From positions 1-53,469 of the forward strand of contig JAAYSE010000086.1 in NCBI GenBank assembly GCA_012524135.1: DNA of 53,469 nt, given 5' to 3'. Made by a program: the position numbers and the translations under genes. Positions 40,760 to 51,118 of this stretch are shown here, piece after piece. The notes beneath the pieces were generated by a model that saw nothing but the letters and a program-made list of their open reading frames with translations, was not told the origin of the DNA and did not search any database. Every line of letters begins with the position of its first letter. Position 1 is the stretch's first letter. Origin of the DNA: Candidatus Epulonipiscium sp. Lineage in GTDB: Bacteria > Bacillota > Clostridia > Lachnospirales > JAAYNZ01.

Positions 40760-42430
40760 ATGAAAACAGATATTCAAATTGCACAAGAAGCTATATTAAA
40801 ACCTATTCAAGAAGTAGCAAAGACGATTGGAATAGCAGAGGAAGATTTAGAGTATTATGGAAGATACAAAGCAAAGTTAGGGGATGAAGTATGGAAGAAA
40901 GTAAAAGATAATCCGGATGGGAAATTAGTCTTGGTTACAGCTATTAATCCTACTCCTGCGGGAGAAGGAAAAACAACAGTGACTGTTGGTTTGGGACAAG
41001 CCATGGGACAATTAGGGAAAAAGGCAGTAGTAGCTTTACGAGAGCCTTCTTTAGGACCTTGTATGGGAATGAAAGGCGGAGCCACTGGAGGTGGATATGC
41101 TCAAGTTGCTCCTATGGAAGAAATTAATCTTCATTTTACTGGAGATATTCACGCTATAACAGCTGCTCATAATTTATTATCGGCTATGATCGATAATCAT
41201 CTACAACAAGGTAATTTATTAAATATTGATCCTAGACAAATTGTATGGCCAAGGGTTATGGATATGAATGATCGAGCTTTGCGTAATATTGTAGTTGGAT
41301 TAGGTGGAAAAGCTCATGGTGTACCTAGAGAAGATGGATTTATTATTTCTGTGGCGTCAGAAATCATGGCTATTTTATGTTTAGCACAAGACATACAAGA
41401 TTTAAAAGAACGTATTGGACGTATTATTATAGGATATACTTATGAAGGCCAACCTATAACAGCGAAAGATTTACAGGCTCATGGTGCTATGACTGCTTTA
41501 CTTAAAGATGCATTAAAACCAAATCTTATTCAAACTTTAGAAAATACACCTGTTATTATGCATGGAGGTCCTTTTGCTAATATTGCTCATGGGTGCAATA
41601 GCCTTCAAGGTACTCAAATGGCATTAAAATTAGGAGATATTGTGATTACAGAAGCTGGTTTTGGAGCTGATTTAGGAGCAGAGAAATTTTTTGATATTAA
41701 ATGTCGTATGGGAAATCTACAACCGGATGCGGTTGTTATTGTAGCTACAATTCGAGCATTAAAATACAATGGTGGTGTAGCTAAAGATCAACTTTCTACT
41801 GAAAATTTGAAAGCTTTAGCAGAAGGTTTTTGTAATTTAGAAAAACATATCCAAAATGTTCAAAAATTCAACTTGCCAGTTATTGTTACTTTGAATGCTT
41901 TTACTACAGATACTCAAGCGGAAATGGATTATGTACAAAAACGATGTGAACAATTAGGTTGTACTTTTGCTAAGGCAGAAGTTTGGGCTAAAGGAGGAGA
42001 AGGTGGCTTAGAATTAGCTAAAAAAGTATTACATGTTCTTGATACAAAGCCTCCACATTTTCAACCTTTATATGATATAGAAGATTCTATCTCTGATAAA
42101 CTTCATACAATTGCTACAGAAATTTATGGAGCCAAAAATGTAGTCTTAACTGCGAAGGCTCAAAAAGATTTACAACAGATACAAAAATTAGGGTTGGAAA
42201 ATGTACCTATTTGTGTAGCTAAGACTCAATATTCTTTATCTGATCAACCTCAATTATTGGGTTGTCCAAAAGATTTTACTATTACGGTTCGTGAACTTCG
42301 AATTTCAGCAGGTGCTGGATTTATTGTAGCTATTACGGGTAATATTATGATTATGCCTGGTTTACCTAAAAAACCAGCTGCGACCGAAATCGATATTAAT
42401 AAAGATGGTCAAATTATAGGATTATTTTAA
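40760..42430 (+). CDS. fhs: Formate--tetrahydrofolate ligase
   Basis: [45 protein letters not shown]. Confidence 0.98.
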   Translation: MKTDIQIAQEAILKPIQEVAKTIGIAEEDLEYYGRYKAKLGDEVWKKVKDNPDGKLVLVTAINPTPAGEGKTTVTVGLGQAMGQLGKKAVVALREPSLGPCMGMKGGATGGGYAQVAPMEEINLHFTGDIHAITAAHNLLSAMIDNHLQQGNLLNIDPRQIVWPRVMDMNDRALRNIVVGLGGKAHGVPREDGFIISVASEIMAILCLAQDIQDLKERIGRIIIGYTYEGQPITAKDLQAHGAMTALLKDALKPNLIQTLENTPVIMHGGPFANIAHGCNSLQGTQMALKLGDIVITEAGFGADLGAEKFFDIKCRMGNLQPDAVVIVATIRALKYNGGVAKDQLSTENLKALAEGFCNLEKHIQNVQKFNLPVIVTLNAFTTDTQAEMDYVQKRCEQLGCTFAKAEVWAKGGEGGLELAKKVLHVLDTKPPHFQPLYDIEDSISDKLHTIATEIYGAKNVVLTAKAQKDLQQIQKLGLENVPICVAKTQYSLSDQPQLLGCPKDFTITVRELRISAGAGFIVAITGNIMIMPGLPKKPAATEIDINKDGQIIGLF

Positions 42431-42502
42431 CGCTGTGTAATGAAAGTTATAAAGAATAAGATCATTCGTGCAGATACTTAATATAGATGGGGGAAGAATT
42501 TT

Positions 42503-43354
42503 ATGAATCAAATAATGGATGGAAAAAAGATTTCCAATGAGATTAAAAATGAAATTAAACAAGAAGTGTCCGAATTAAAAGAAAAAGGAATAGAACCTAC
42601 TTTAGCTGTTGTATTAGTAGGAGAAGATCCGGCGTCTAAGATTTATGTATCGAATAAGAAAAAAGCTTGTGAATATGTAGGTATTCGTTCTTTATCCTAT
42701 CTATTACCAAAAGAAACGACAGAAGAAGAATTACTATCCTTAGTACAGACGTTAAATAATCGAGAGGATATTCATGGTATTTTAGTGCAACTTCCTTTAC
42801 CTAGCCACATACAAGAAGAAAAAGTTATTATGAGTATTGATCCTAAAAAAGATGTAGATGGTTTTCATCCAATCAATGTGGGAGCATTAAGTATTGGTAA
42901 AAAAGCTTTTCTACCTTGTACTCCTGCAGGAATTATTGAATTATTAAAGCGTTCAGATATTTCTATTGAAGGAAAACATTGCGTAGTCATTGGACGTAGT
43001 AATATTGTGGGAAAACCAATATCTATGCTTTTATTAAGAGAAAATGGTACGGTGACAGTGTGTCATTCAAAAACAGTTAATTTAAAGGAACTATGTCAAC
43101 AAGGGGATATTATTGTAGCAGCTATTGGAAAAGCTAATTTTATAACAGCTGATATGATTAAGCCAGGGGCAGTTTTGATTGATGTAGGGATTAATCGTTT
43201 GGAAAATGGAAAACTTTGTGGTGATATTGATTTTAATGATTGTAAAGACAAAGTCAGTGCTATAACTCCAGTACCAGGAGGAGTAGGTCCCATGACGATT
43301 GCTATGCTTTTATATAATTGTGTCCTTGGAGCTAGACAGCAAGGAGAGGAGTAA
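42503..43354 (+). CDS. folD: Methylenetetrahydrofolate dehydrogenase/cyclohydrolase
   Basis: LVGEDPASKIYVSNKKKACEYVGI, GILVQLPLPSHI, VVIGRSNIVGKPISMLLL, PVPGGVGPMTIAMLL. Confidence 0.98.
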   Translation: MNQIMDGKKISNEIKNEIKQEVSELKEKGIEPTLAVVLVGEDPASKIYVSNKKKACEYVGIRSLSYLLPKETTEEELLSLVQTLNNREDIHGILVQLPLPSHIQEEKVIMSIDPKKDVDGFHPINVGALSIGKKAFLPCTPAGIIELLKRSDISIEGKHCVVIGRSNIVGKPISMLLLRENGTVTVCHSKTVNLKELCQQGDIIVAAIGKANFITADMIKPGAVLIDVGINRLENGKLCGDIDFNDCKDKVSAITPVPGGVGPMTIAMLLYNCVLGARQQGEE

Positions 43355-43359
43355 ATCGT

Positions 43360-44700
43360 ATGAGTACATCTATTGCATTTGTATCTTTAGGTTGTGATAA
43401 AAATTTAATCGATAGTGAAAATATGTTGGGACTTTTAAAAGAAGCAGGGTTCAATCTTATTATTGATGAAGCTCAGGCTGAAGTAATTGTGATAAATACT
43501 TGTTGTTTTATTCAAGAAGCTCAAGAAGAAAGTATTGATACTATATTACAAATGGCTCTTTATAAAAAGGAAGGTAAATGCAAAGCTTTAATTGTAACAG
43601 GTTGTATGGCAGAACGTTATAAAAAAGAAATCATGCAAGAAATTCCAGAAATAGATGGTATTATTGGTACTACAGCATATGATCAGATAGTACCTGTTAT
43701 TCAAAAAGTATTACAGGGAGAAAAAGTAGAGGCTTTTTCAGATCTTCATCGTCATATAGAGATAGAAGGAAAACGGATTTTAAGTACACCAGGTTACTAT
43801 GCATATTTAAAAATTGCAGAAGGTTGCAATAATCATTGTAGCTATTGTATTATTCCTAAAATTCGAGGAAACTATCGTAGTCGTAGTATCGAAAGTTTAT
43901 TACAAGAAGCAAAAACTTTGGTACAAGAAGGAGTACGAGAGCTTATTATTGTAGCTCAAGATGTTACTCGATATGGGCAAGATTTATATAATGAAAAAAA
44001 GCTTCCTGAATTATTAACTCAGCTTTGTCAAATAGAAGATCTTCGATGGATACGTCTTTTATATTGTTATCCGGAAGAAATTACAGATGAATTAATTCAG
44101 GTAATGGTAAAGGAACCCAAAATTTGTAGATATATTGATATGCCTATTCAACATGCCAATGATGATATCTTAAGGCGAATGGGAAGGCGAAGTAATCAAA
44201 AACAATTACGAAAAGTGATGGAGAAGTTACGTCAAGCAATGCCAGATATTTGTTTGCGAACCACGTTAATTACTGGATTTCCGGGCGAAACTCAAGAACA
44301 GTTTGAGGATTTATATGCTTTTGTAAAAGAAATGAAGTTTGATCGTTTGGGTGTTTTTACTTATTCTAGAGAAGAAGGAACGAAGGCAGCTACGTTTTCT
44401 AATCAAATTCCAGAAGAAATAAAAGAAGAGAGACGAAATCAATTAATGGAATTACAACAGAAAATTAGTGCAGAGCTATCTAAACAAATGATAGGACAAA
44501 AGGTAGAAGTATTGATTGAAGGGCAACTTCCAGAACAAGGTGTATATTGTGGAAGAACTTATAAAGATGCGCCAGATGTAGATGGAATGGTGTTTGTGCC
44601 TGTGAAATCCACATTCAATGACTTATTATCTGGAGATTTTATTACTGTACGTATACAGGAAGCTTATGAATATGATGTGGTAGGAGAGATGATAAAATGA
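43360..44700 (+). CDS. rimO: Ribosomal protein S12 methylthiotransferase
   Basis: SLGCDKNLIDSENMLG, AEGCNNHCSYCIIPKIRGNYRSR radical-SAM motif, C-terminal TRAM. Confidence 0.95.
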   Translation: MSTSIAFVSLGCDKNLIDSENMLGLLKEAGFNLIIDEAQAEVIVINTCCFIQEAQEESIDTILQMALYKKEGKCKALIVTGCMAERYKKEIMQEIPEIDGIIGTTAYDQIVPVIQKVLQGEKVEAFSDLHRHIEIEGKRILSTPGYYAYLKIAEGCNNHCSYCIIPKIRGNYRSRSIESLLQEAKTLVQEGVRELIIVAQDVTRYGQDLYNEKKLPELLTQLCQIEDLRWIRLLYCYPEEITDELIQVMVKEPKICRYIDMPIQHANDDILRRMGRRSNQKQLRKVMEKLRQAMPDICLRTTLITGFPGETQEQFEDLYAFVKEMKFDRLGVFTYSREEGTKAATFSNQIPEEIKEERRNQLMELQQKISAELSKQMIGQKVEVLIEGQLPEQGVYCGRTYKDAPDVDGMVFVPVKSTFNDLLSGDFITVRIQEAYEYDVVGEMIK

Positions 44701-45236
44701 ATCTAGCCAATAAACTAACCTTTCTTCGTATATTTATGATTCCTATTTTTTTGATATTTTTATTAACCAATTGGGTACCAGAACCTATTGGTTCTTATGG
44801 AGCTTTGATTCTTTTTGTCTTAGCTTCTTGTACTGATTTTTTAGATGGATATATTGCTAGATCTAGAAATATGATTACCAATCTAGGAAAGTTTTTAGAT
44901 CCTTTGGCGGATAAATTATTAGTAATTTCTGCTATGATAGGATTAATTCAACTAGATCGTTTATCTGCTTGGGTTGTAATTATTATTGTAAGCCGCGAGT
45001 TTGCCGTTACCGGTTTTCGAATTTTAGCTGCTTCAGATGGAATTGTTATTGCAGCAAGTAAATGGGGAAAGATTAAAACAGTTAGTCAAATGATTATGGT
45101 AATTTTATTACTATGGAATGGACAAGGATTTTTATTTCAATGGTTAGAAACTATTTTTATTGGAGCTAGTGTTATTTTTACTATTATTTCAGGAATAGAT
45201 TATATCATGAAAAATAAGCAAGTATTAGCAGAATAA
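44697..45236 (+). CDS. pgsA: CDP-diacylglycerol--glycerol-3-phosphate 3-phosphatidyltransferase
   Basis: DFLDGYIARSRNMITNLGKFLDPLADKLLVISA. Confidence 0.97.
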   Translation: MNLANKLTFLRIFMIPIFLIFLLTNWVPEPIGSYGALILFVLASCTDFLDGYIARSRNMITNLGKFLDPLADKLLVISAMIGLIQLDRLSAWVVIIIVSREFAVTGFRILAASDGIVIAASKWGKIKTVSQMIMVILLLWNGQGFLFQWLETIFIGASVIFTIISGIDYIMKNKQVLAE

Positions 45237-45321
45237 TAAAATCAATAAGTATATACGTAATAATAAAATTTTAGAAAGCAATATAACTATACAATAAGTT
45301 ATAACTAAAGAAGGGGTCTAT

Positions 45322-46554
45322 ATGAAGGCAGAAATTATTGCAGTTGGAACAGAAATTTTGTTAGGAGAAATTACAAATACTAATGCTCAATACATCGCTA
45401 AAAAATTGGCTGACTTAGGAATTTTTGTTTATTATCAGACAGTAGTTGGTGATAACCCAAAACGCCTGAAAGAAATTTATAAACAAGGATTTCAAAGAGC
45501 AGATCTTTTAATTACAACTGGTGGCTTAGGACCTACTCAAGATGATTTAACAAAAGAAATAGCGGCTGATTATTTTCAAAAGAAAATGATATTCGATGAT
45601 TTCAGTTGGACAAAGATTCAGCATTATTTTATGAAACGCAATGTACCACTAGTAGAAGGAAATAAAAAACAAGCTTTTTTTCCTGAAGAAGCGTATATTA
45701 TACCAAATTCTAAGGGAACAGCACCTGGATGTATTATAGAAAAAGAAGGTAAGATACTGATTCTCCTTCCAGGGCCGCCTAGTGAAATGATTCCTATGTT
45801 TGAAGAATTCGTCATTCCTTATTTACAAAAATTTCAAGAAGAAATTTTAGTGTCCAAAGTTGTACATGTAGTAGGTATAGGAGAAAGTCAAGTAGAGGAA
45901 CAGTTGGAGGATATTATTAAAAAACAAACCAATCCAACTATTGCGCCTTACGCTACCAAAGGAGAAGTACGATTACGCTTAACAGCTCGTAGTAAAACAA
46001 AGGAAGAAGGCTTAGCTTTAATAGAACCGATAGAGAAAGAAATTCGAAAACGTTTAGGTGTCCATGTTTATGGTGTCAATTCAACTACTTTAGAAGAAGA
46101 GCTTGTACGCCTATTGCTAGAAAGAAAATATACGATTAGTTTGGCTGAATCTTGTACAGGAGGTATGATTTGTAGTCGTTTGGTAAATTGTTCTGGAGTT
46201 TCTCAGGTACTAATAGAAGGAGCTGTTACGTATTCTAATGATGCTAAAAAAAGACGGTTAGGAGTAAAAAGTGAAACATTAGAACAATATGGAGCAGTAA
46301 GCGAAGAAACAGCTAGAGAAATGGCTATAGGAATAGCAAAGGCGGCTCAAACAGATATCAGTCTTAGTGTGACAGGTATTGCAGGCCCTGAAGGTGGTAG
46401 TCAAGAAAAACCAGTAGGTTTAGTTTATATTTCTATATATTATCATGGAAAAGTAAAAGTACGAAAATGTAAATTTTCTGGAACACGTCAACAAATTAGA
46501 GAACGGGTAACAATAGAAGCGTTAGATTGGTTACGGCAAGAATTATTAAAATAA
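45322..46554 (+). CDS. cinA: CinA-family protein (competence/damage-inducible)
   Basis: AEIIAVGTEILLGEITNTNAQYIAKKL, TTGGLGPTQDDLTKE, C-terminal LAESCTGGMICSRLVNCSGVS. Confidence 0.97.
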   Translation: MKAEIIAVGTEILLGEITNTNAQYIAKKLADLGIFVYYQTVVGDNPKRLKEIYKQGFQRADLLITTGGLGPTQDDLTKEIAADYFQKKMIFDDFSWTKIQHYFMKRNVPLVEGNKKQAFFPEEAYIIPNSKGTAPGCIIEKEGKILILLPGPPSEMIPMFEEFVIPYLQKFQEEILVSKVVHVVGIGESQVEEQLEDIIKKQTNPTIAPYATKGEVRLRLTARSKTKEEGLALIEPIEKEIRKRLGVHVYGVNSTTLEEELVRLLLERKYTISLAESCTGGMICSRLVNCSGVSQVLIEGAVTYSNDAKKRRLGVKSETLEQYGAVSEETAREMAIGIAKAAQTDISLSVTGIAGPEGGSQEKPVGLVYISIYYHGKVKVRKCKFSGTRQQIRERVTIEALDWLRQELLK

Positions 46555-46557
46555 TAG

Positions 46558-46601
46558 TTGACGAACAAGAAAATATGGGCTATAATAAGAACATGAGTTC
46601 G
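46558..46601 (+). promoter_or_regulatory. recA promoter with LexA/SOS box
   Basis: TTGACG-17-TATAAT (46558-46586); AGAACATGAGTTCG (46588-46601) has the GAAC-N4-GTTC core. Confidence 0.85.
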
Positions 46602-46652
46602 ATATAGATCGGATGAATGAGAAAGGTGGTGACCTGGTTATACCAGGGAAAT

Positions 46653-47714
46653 ATGGATCAAGATAAATTAAAGGCATTGGATTCTGCAATTACACATATT
46701 CAAAAACAATTTGGTAAAGGTTCAATTATGAAACTGGGAGAATCTCAAGAAAATATGAATATTGAGACAGTTCCTACTGGTTCTTTAAGTTTAGATATTG
46801 CATTAGGAGTTGGTGGAATTCCTAGGGGTAGGATTATTGAAGTATATGGACCAGAATCTTCAGGAAAAACTACTGTGGCTTTGCATATGGTAGCAGAAGT
46901 ACAAAAATTAGGTGGCATTGCAGCTTTTATTGATGCTGAACATGCCTTAGATCCTAGTTATGCAAGCCGCTTAGGAGTTGATGTAGATAATCTTTATATT
47001 TCTCAACCAGATCATGGAGAACAAGCATTAGAGATTGCTGAAACGATGGTTCGTTCAGGTGCTATTGATATAGTTATTGTTGACTCGGTTGCCGCCTTAG
47101 TACCTAAAGCAGAAATCGAAGGAGAGATGGGCGATAGTCATATGGGACTTCAAGCGCGATTGATGTCTCAAGCTCTTCGTAAATTGACCGGAGTAGTTAA
47201 TAAATCCAAGTGTATTGTTGTATTTATTAATCAATTACGTGAAAAAGTTGGAATTGTTTTTGGCAGTCCTGAAACTACTACAGGAGGTCGTGCTTTAAAA
47301 TTTTATGCCTCTATCCGTTTAGATGTTCGACGTATTGATTCTGTTAAACAAAGTAATGATTTTGTAGGAAATAGAACTAGAGTAAAAGTAGTAAAAAACA
47401 AAGTAGCACCTCCTTTTAAACAAGCAGAATTTGATATTATGTATGGAGAAGGAATTTCAAGAGAAGGAGATGTTCTTGATTTAGGATCTGATTTAGATAT
47501 TGTTTCAAAAAGTGGATCTTGGTATTCTTATGGAGAAATCCGGTTAGGACAAGGACGAGAAAATGGAAAGATTTTTCTTAAAGAAAATCCAGATATTTGC
47601 TTTGAAATTGAAAATAAAATACGTGAACATTATCAATTACCTTTATTATCAGTAAAAGAAATGGAAGAGAAAGTAGAAGAATTACAAAAAGAAGATGTAA
47701 ATGAGGAAGAGTAA
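46653..47714 (+). CDS. recA: Recombinase RecA
   Basis: [43 protein letters not shown]; track start 46617 adds a non-homologous extension. Confidence 0.97.
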   Translation: MDQDKLKALDSAITHIQKQFGKGSIMKLGESQENMNIETVPTGSLSLDIALGVGGIPRGRIIEVYGPESSGKTTVALHMVAEVQKLGGIAAFIDAEHALDPSYASRLGVDVDNLYISQPDHGEQALEIAETMVRSGAIDIVIVDSVAALVPKAEIEGEMGDSHMGLQARLMSQALRKLTGVVNKSKCIVVFINQLREKVGIVFGSPETTTGGRALKFYASIRLDVRRIDSVKQSNDFVGNRTRVKVVKNKVAPPFKQAEFDIMYGEGISREGDVLDLGSDLDIVSKSGSWYSYGEIRLGQGRENGKIFLKENPDICFEIENKIREHYQLPLLSVKEMEEKVEELQKEDVNEEE

Positions 47715-47743
47715 GACGTAGTAAAAAATACAATAAACGTATA

Positions 47744-47790
47744 TAAGCTCTATGCTTATCCAATGTGGACGAGCACAGAGCTTTTCTCTT
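47744..47790 (+). terminator. Intrinsic terminator of recA
   Basis: aagctctatgcttatcc-aatgt-ggacgagcacagagctt followed by ttctctttt, imperfect stem. Confidence 0.75.
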
Positions 47791-47931
47791 TTGGATTATT
47801 TTACATCATTTTGCAATCGTTTTATAGATATTTAAGTTCAAACTGTAATTTTTCTAAAGTCTTATTTAAAGTATAATAAGGTTGATAGTATTTTCTTATC
47901 GTTGATATGAGTAGAAGAGGTGATGTTATTC

Positions 47932-48576
47932 ATGATGAAAATTACAAAAATAGAACCACAAAAACGACGTAAAAATCGTTGGTCTATTTTTATTAATGGA
48001 GAATTTTCTTTTGGCATCAGTGCAGATGATCTATATCATTTAGGATTAAAAGAAGGACAAATAATTGAAAAAAAAGAATTAAAATATATTGAAGATACTA
48101 TTTTATATACAAAGGGTAAAGATAAAGCTCTTCATTTGCTCAGTTATCGAAGTAGAACAGAGAAAGAAATTAGGCAACGGTTATATCAAGAGTCTTATCC
48201 TAAGAGGGTAATTGATCGAATTGTTGACTTTTTATATAAATATTCTTTTTTAGATGATAAAGTGTTTGCAGAACAATTTGTAAAAAGTAAAATGCAAGGA
48301 AAACCGATGGGGAAAAAAATGTTAGTTTATCAATTGGAGCAAAAAGGTGTATCAAAAGACATTGCAGAGATAGTAATTGCGAAGCAAGATATTAATGAAG
48401 TAGAAGCCGCTTACCAATTAATTAAAAAAAGAGTTAATATAATGAATATAACAGAGTTTACATTAAAAGAAAAACAAAGAGTATATAATTATTTGCAACG
48501 ACGAGGATTTTCTTATGATAGTATTTATCAAGTATTGGATAAGTTAGAAAAGAACATACAAGAAAATTCAAATTAA
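47932..48576 (+). CDS. recX: Regulatory protein RecX
   Basis: ALHLLSYRSRTEKEIRQRLYQ, LDDKVFAEQFVKSK; follows recA. Confidence 0.9.
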   Translation: MMKITKIEPQKRRKNRWSIFINGEFSFGISADDLYHLGLKEGQIIEKKELKYIEDTILYTKGKDKALHLLSYRSRTEKEIRQRLYQESYPKRVIDRIVDFLYKYSFLDDKVFAEQFVKSKMQGKPMGKKMLVYQLEQKGVSKDIAEIVIAKQDINEVEAAYQLIKKRVNIMNITEFTLKEKQRVYNYLQRRGFSYDSIYQVLDKLEKNIQENSN

Positions 48577-48667
48577 AGAAATAGTAGGTAGTTTATGAGT
48601 GAATCGTTTATATGTTTATAAAAAACAATTTATTTATAGATCCTAGTAGAAGAGAAAGCTTCTATGC

Positions 48668-48696
48668 TTGACATTGGTTTTAAAAAGTAATACAAT
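48668..48696 (+). promoter_or_regulatory. sigmaA promoter of rny
   Basis: TTGACA-17-TACAAT. Confidence 0.8.
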
Positions 48697-48748
48697 TTAA
48701 ATGTTAGAGTGGACTCTTTTGAACAATGAAAACTGAATAAAGGAGGTG

Positions 48749-50302
48749 TTGGTTATCGGTGAAATTATTATTAGTGTTGTGATAACAGCCGTCATTGTTG
48801 GAATTATTGCTTTTATGACGGGTGTTGCTTATCGAAAAAAAATCGCAGAAGCTCAGATTGGCACAGCAGAAAGAAGAGCATTAGATATTATTAATGATGC
48901 AATTAAGACAGCAGAAGCTAAAAAGAGAGAAATTGCATTAGAAGCGAAAGAAGATGCTCTACAAGTCAAAAATGACTTAGATAAAGAAGTAAAAGAACGT
49001 CGAAATGAACTTCAGCGCCTTGAAAGAAGACTTCTTCAAAAAGAAGAAGCTTTAGATAGAAAAGCAGAATCTTTTGAGAAAAAAGAGTATCAATTTATAC
49101 AAAGAGAAGAAGAGATAGAACAATTAAAGGATGAAGCGATCAAATTACAACACAAACAATTACAAGAATTAGAAAATATTTCAGGATTAACTTCAGATCA
49201 AGCAAAACAATATTTATTAGAAACTATTGAAAGTGAAATAAAACATGAATCTGCTATGCTTATTAAAGAAATTGAAAATCAAACAAAACAAGAAGCAGAT
49301 AAAAAGGCAAGAGATATTATTACCAATGCCATCCAAAAGTGTGCAGCTGATCATGTAGCGGATACAACAGTATCTGTTGTTTCCTTACCCAATGATGAGA
49401 TGAAGGGGCGTATCATTGGACGAGAAGGAAGGAATATTCGAGCTTTGGAAACTTTGACAGGCATAGATCTTATTATTGATGATACTCCTGAGGCCGTTAT
49501 TTTATCTGGGTTTGACCCTATTCGTAGGGAAATTGCCCGCATTGCACTAGAAAAATTAATTGTAGATGGGCGAATTCATCCAGCACGTATTGAAGAAATG
49601 GTAGAAAAAGCAAAGAAGGAAGTAGAAACTATTATTCATGAAGAAGGAGAATCAGCTACTTTTGAAACAGGTGTTCATGGATTACATCCTGAATTAGTAC
49701 GTTTGCTAGGAAAGTTAAAGTATCGAACTAGTTATGGACAAAATGTTCTTAAACATTCTATTGAAGTATCTCATTTAAGTGGCTTAATTGCTGGAGAAAT
49801 AGGAGTCGATATTCGTTTAGCTAAAAGGGCAGGATTATTACATGATATTGGAAAAGCCGTTGATCATGAAATGGAAGGTTCTCATGTTAGTATTGGTGTA
49901 GAGCTTTGTAAGAAGTATCGTGAATCAAAAACAGTTATTAATGCAGTAGAGGCTCATCATGGTGATGTAGAGCCTGAAAGTATTATCGCTGTAATTGTAC
50001 AAGCTGCGGATACTATTTCTGCTGCAAGACCTGGTGCAAGAAGAGAAACGTTAGAAATTTACATTAAACGTTTGCAAAAGCTAGAAGAAATAGCTGATAA
50101 TTTTGAAGGGGTAGAAAAGTCATTTGCTATTCAAGCGGGTAGAGAACTCCGTATTATGGTAATTCCAGAGCAAGTAAATGATGCAGAAATGAATTTACTT
50201 GCTAGGGATATTGCAAAACGCATTGAATGTGAATTAGAATATCCAGGTCAAATAAAAGTGAATATAATTCGTGAAACTAGAGCTATTCAATATGCTAAAT
50301 AA
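48749..50302 (+). CDS. rny: Ribonuclease Y
   Basis: N-terminal TM, coiled coil, [48 protein letters not shown] motif; exact start uncertain. Confidence 0.97.
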   Translation: MVIGEIIISVVITAVIVGIIAFMTGVAYRKKIAEAQIGTAERRALDIINDAIKTAEAKKREIALEAKEDALQVKNDLDKEVKERRNELQRLERRLLQKEEALDRKAESFEKKEYQFIQREEEIEQLKDEAIKLQHKQLQELENISGLTSDQAKQYLLETIESEIKHESAMLIKEIENQTKQEADKKARDIITNAIQKCAADHVADTTVSVVSLPNDEMKGRIIGREGRNIRALETLTGIDLIIDDTPEAVILSGFDPIRREIARIALEKLIVDGRIHPARIEEMVEKAKKEVETIIHEEGESATFETGVHGLHPELVRLLGKLKYRTSYGQNVLKHSIEVSHLSGLIAGEIGVDIRLAKRAGLLHDIGKAVDHEMEGSHVSIGVELCKKYRESKTVINAVEAHHGDVEPESIIAVIVQAADTISAARPGARRETLEIYIKRLQKLEEIADNFEGVEKSFAIQAGRELRIMVIPEQVNDAEMNLLARDIAKRIECELEYPGQIKVNIIRETRAIQYAK

Positions 50303-50354
50303 AAATAAAAGCATGAAATTGATTATAACAAATTTCATGCTTTTATTTTTATTT
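50297..50354. terminator. rny terminator, 24-bp perfect arms, 10-nt loop
   Basis: aaataaaaataaaagcatgaaatt / aatttcatgcttttatttttattt; stop codon 50300-50302 in the left arm. Confidence 0.9.
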
Positions 50355-50359
50355 TTTAA

Positions 50360-50384
50360 AGGGTTTTCCAAGTTTTTATAGAAT
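50360..50384 (+). promoter_or_regulatory. Candidate sigmaH promoter of spoVS
   Basis: AGGGTTT-N11-ATAGAAT, resembling sigmaH AGGAwwT-N11/12-RnnGAAT; spoVS is sigmaH-dependent in B. subtilis. Confidence 0.5.
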
Positions 50385-50421
50385 ATATATAATATAGATA
50401 TCATAGAAGGGAGTTTTCTTA

Positions 50422-50682
50422 ATGGAAATATTAAAGGTTGCATCAAAATCAAATCCAAATTCTGTAGCAGGAGCTTTAGCTAATATTATTCGTGAACAAG
50501 GAAATGCTGAATTGCAAGCAATTGGCGCAGGAGCATTAAATCAAGCTGTAAAAGCAATTATTATTGCAAGAGGATACGTAGCTCCCTCAGGTATTGATCT
50601 TATTTGTATTCCTGCATTTGTAGATATTGAAATTGAGGGGGAAACGCGTACTGCTATTAAATTGATCGTACAGTCAAAATAA
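50422..50682 (+). CDS. spoVS: Stage V sporulation protein S
   Basis: MEILKVASKSNPNSVAGALANIIREQGNAELQAIGAGALNQAVKAIIIARGYVAPSGIDLICIPAF. Confidence 0.99.
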   Translation: MEILKVASKSNPNSVAGALANIIREQGNAELQAIGAGALNQAVKAIIIARGYVAPSGIDLICIPAFVDIEIEGETRTAIKLIVQSK

Positions 50683-50687
50683 ACTTT

Positions 50688-50722
50688 ATAAAATAAAAGG
50701 CACTTAGTGCCTTTTATTTTAT
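50688..50722. terminator. Bidirectional terminator between spoVS and the DUF1540 gene
   Basis: ataaaataaaaggcact-t-agtgccttttattttat, 17-bp perfect arms; DUF1540 stop (50719-50721) inside. Confidence 0.9.
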
Positions 50723-50886
50723 TGTGTTTCTACTTCAAAGCTAAGACAGTCGGTTTCTTCTTTAGATTTTGCATGAGATCCATTGGGACCTATTTGAATA
50801 CTATCTAAGGTACAATATTTGACTTGATCATTATATTGGCAAGACTTTACACTACAATGAATTTTTTGGTCTTCTGGTCGATTCAT
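50719..50886 (-). CDS. 55-aa DUF1540-type Cys-containing small protein
   Basis: MNRPEDQKIHCSVKSCQYNDQVKYCTLDSIQIGPNGSHAKSKEETDCLSFEVETQ*; SD AGGAGGT; missed by the ORF track because of length. Confidence 0.85.
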   Translation of the reverse strand: MNRPEDQKIHCSVKSCQYNDQVKYCTLDSIQIGPNGSHAKSKEETDCLSFEVETQ

Positions 50887-50921
50887 ATATATTACCTCCT
50901 AGGTTTTAATATATTCTTTAT

Positions 50922-50951
50922 CAGTATGTACAGATTTGATATTTTTATTCA
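50922..50951 (-). promoter_or_regulatory. Candidate sigmaG promoter of the DUF1540 gene
   Basis: Minus strand TGAATA-N17-CATACTG, one mismatch from TGAATA...CATACTA. Confidence 0.55.
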
Positions 50952-51046
50952 TAATGAAAAAGGTAGATAAAAACTTGCAAAATGTTCAAAAAATTTTCTT
51001 TTGGATCACAAAAAAAGCTTCAAAAAGAATTTTTAAAAAATAATAC

Positions 51047-51075
51047 TTGCAAATATCAGAAAAATATATTACAAT
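51047..51075 (+). promoter_or_regulatory. sigmaA promoter of the aminotransferase gene
   Basis: TTGCAA-17-TACAAT. Confidence 0.65.
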
Positions 51076-51118
51076 AAGAAACATTGAGAGATAGAGTTAT
51101 TATAGGTAGGTGGTTAAA

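Noticed and set aside
50975-51046. Imperfect inverted repeat upstream of the aminotransferase gene
   Set aside because: AT-rich with a bulge and upstream of the predicted promoter; too weak to interpret.
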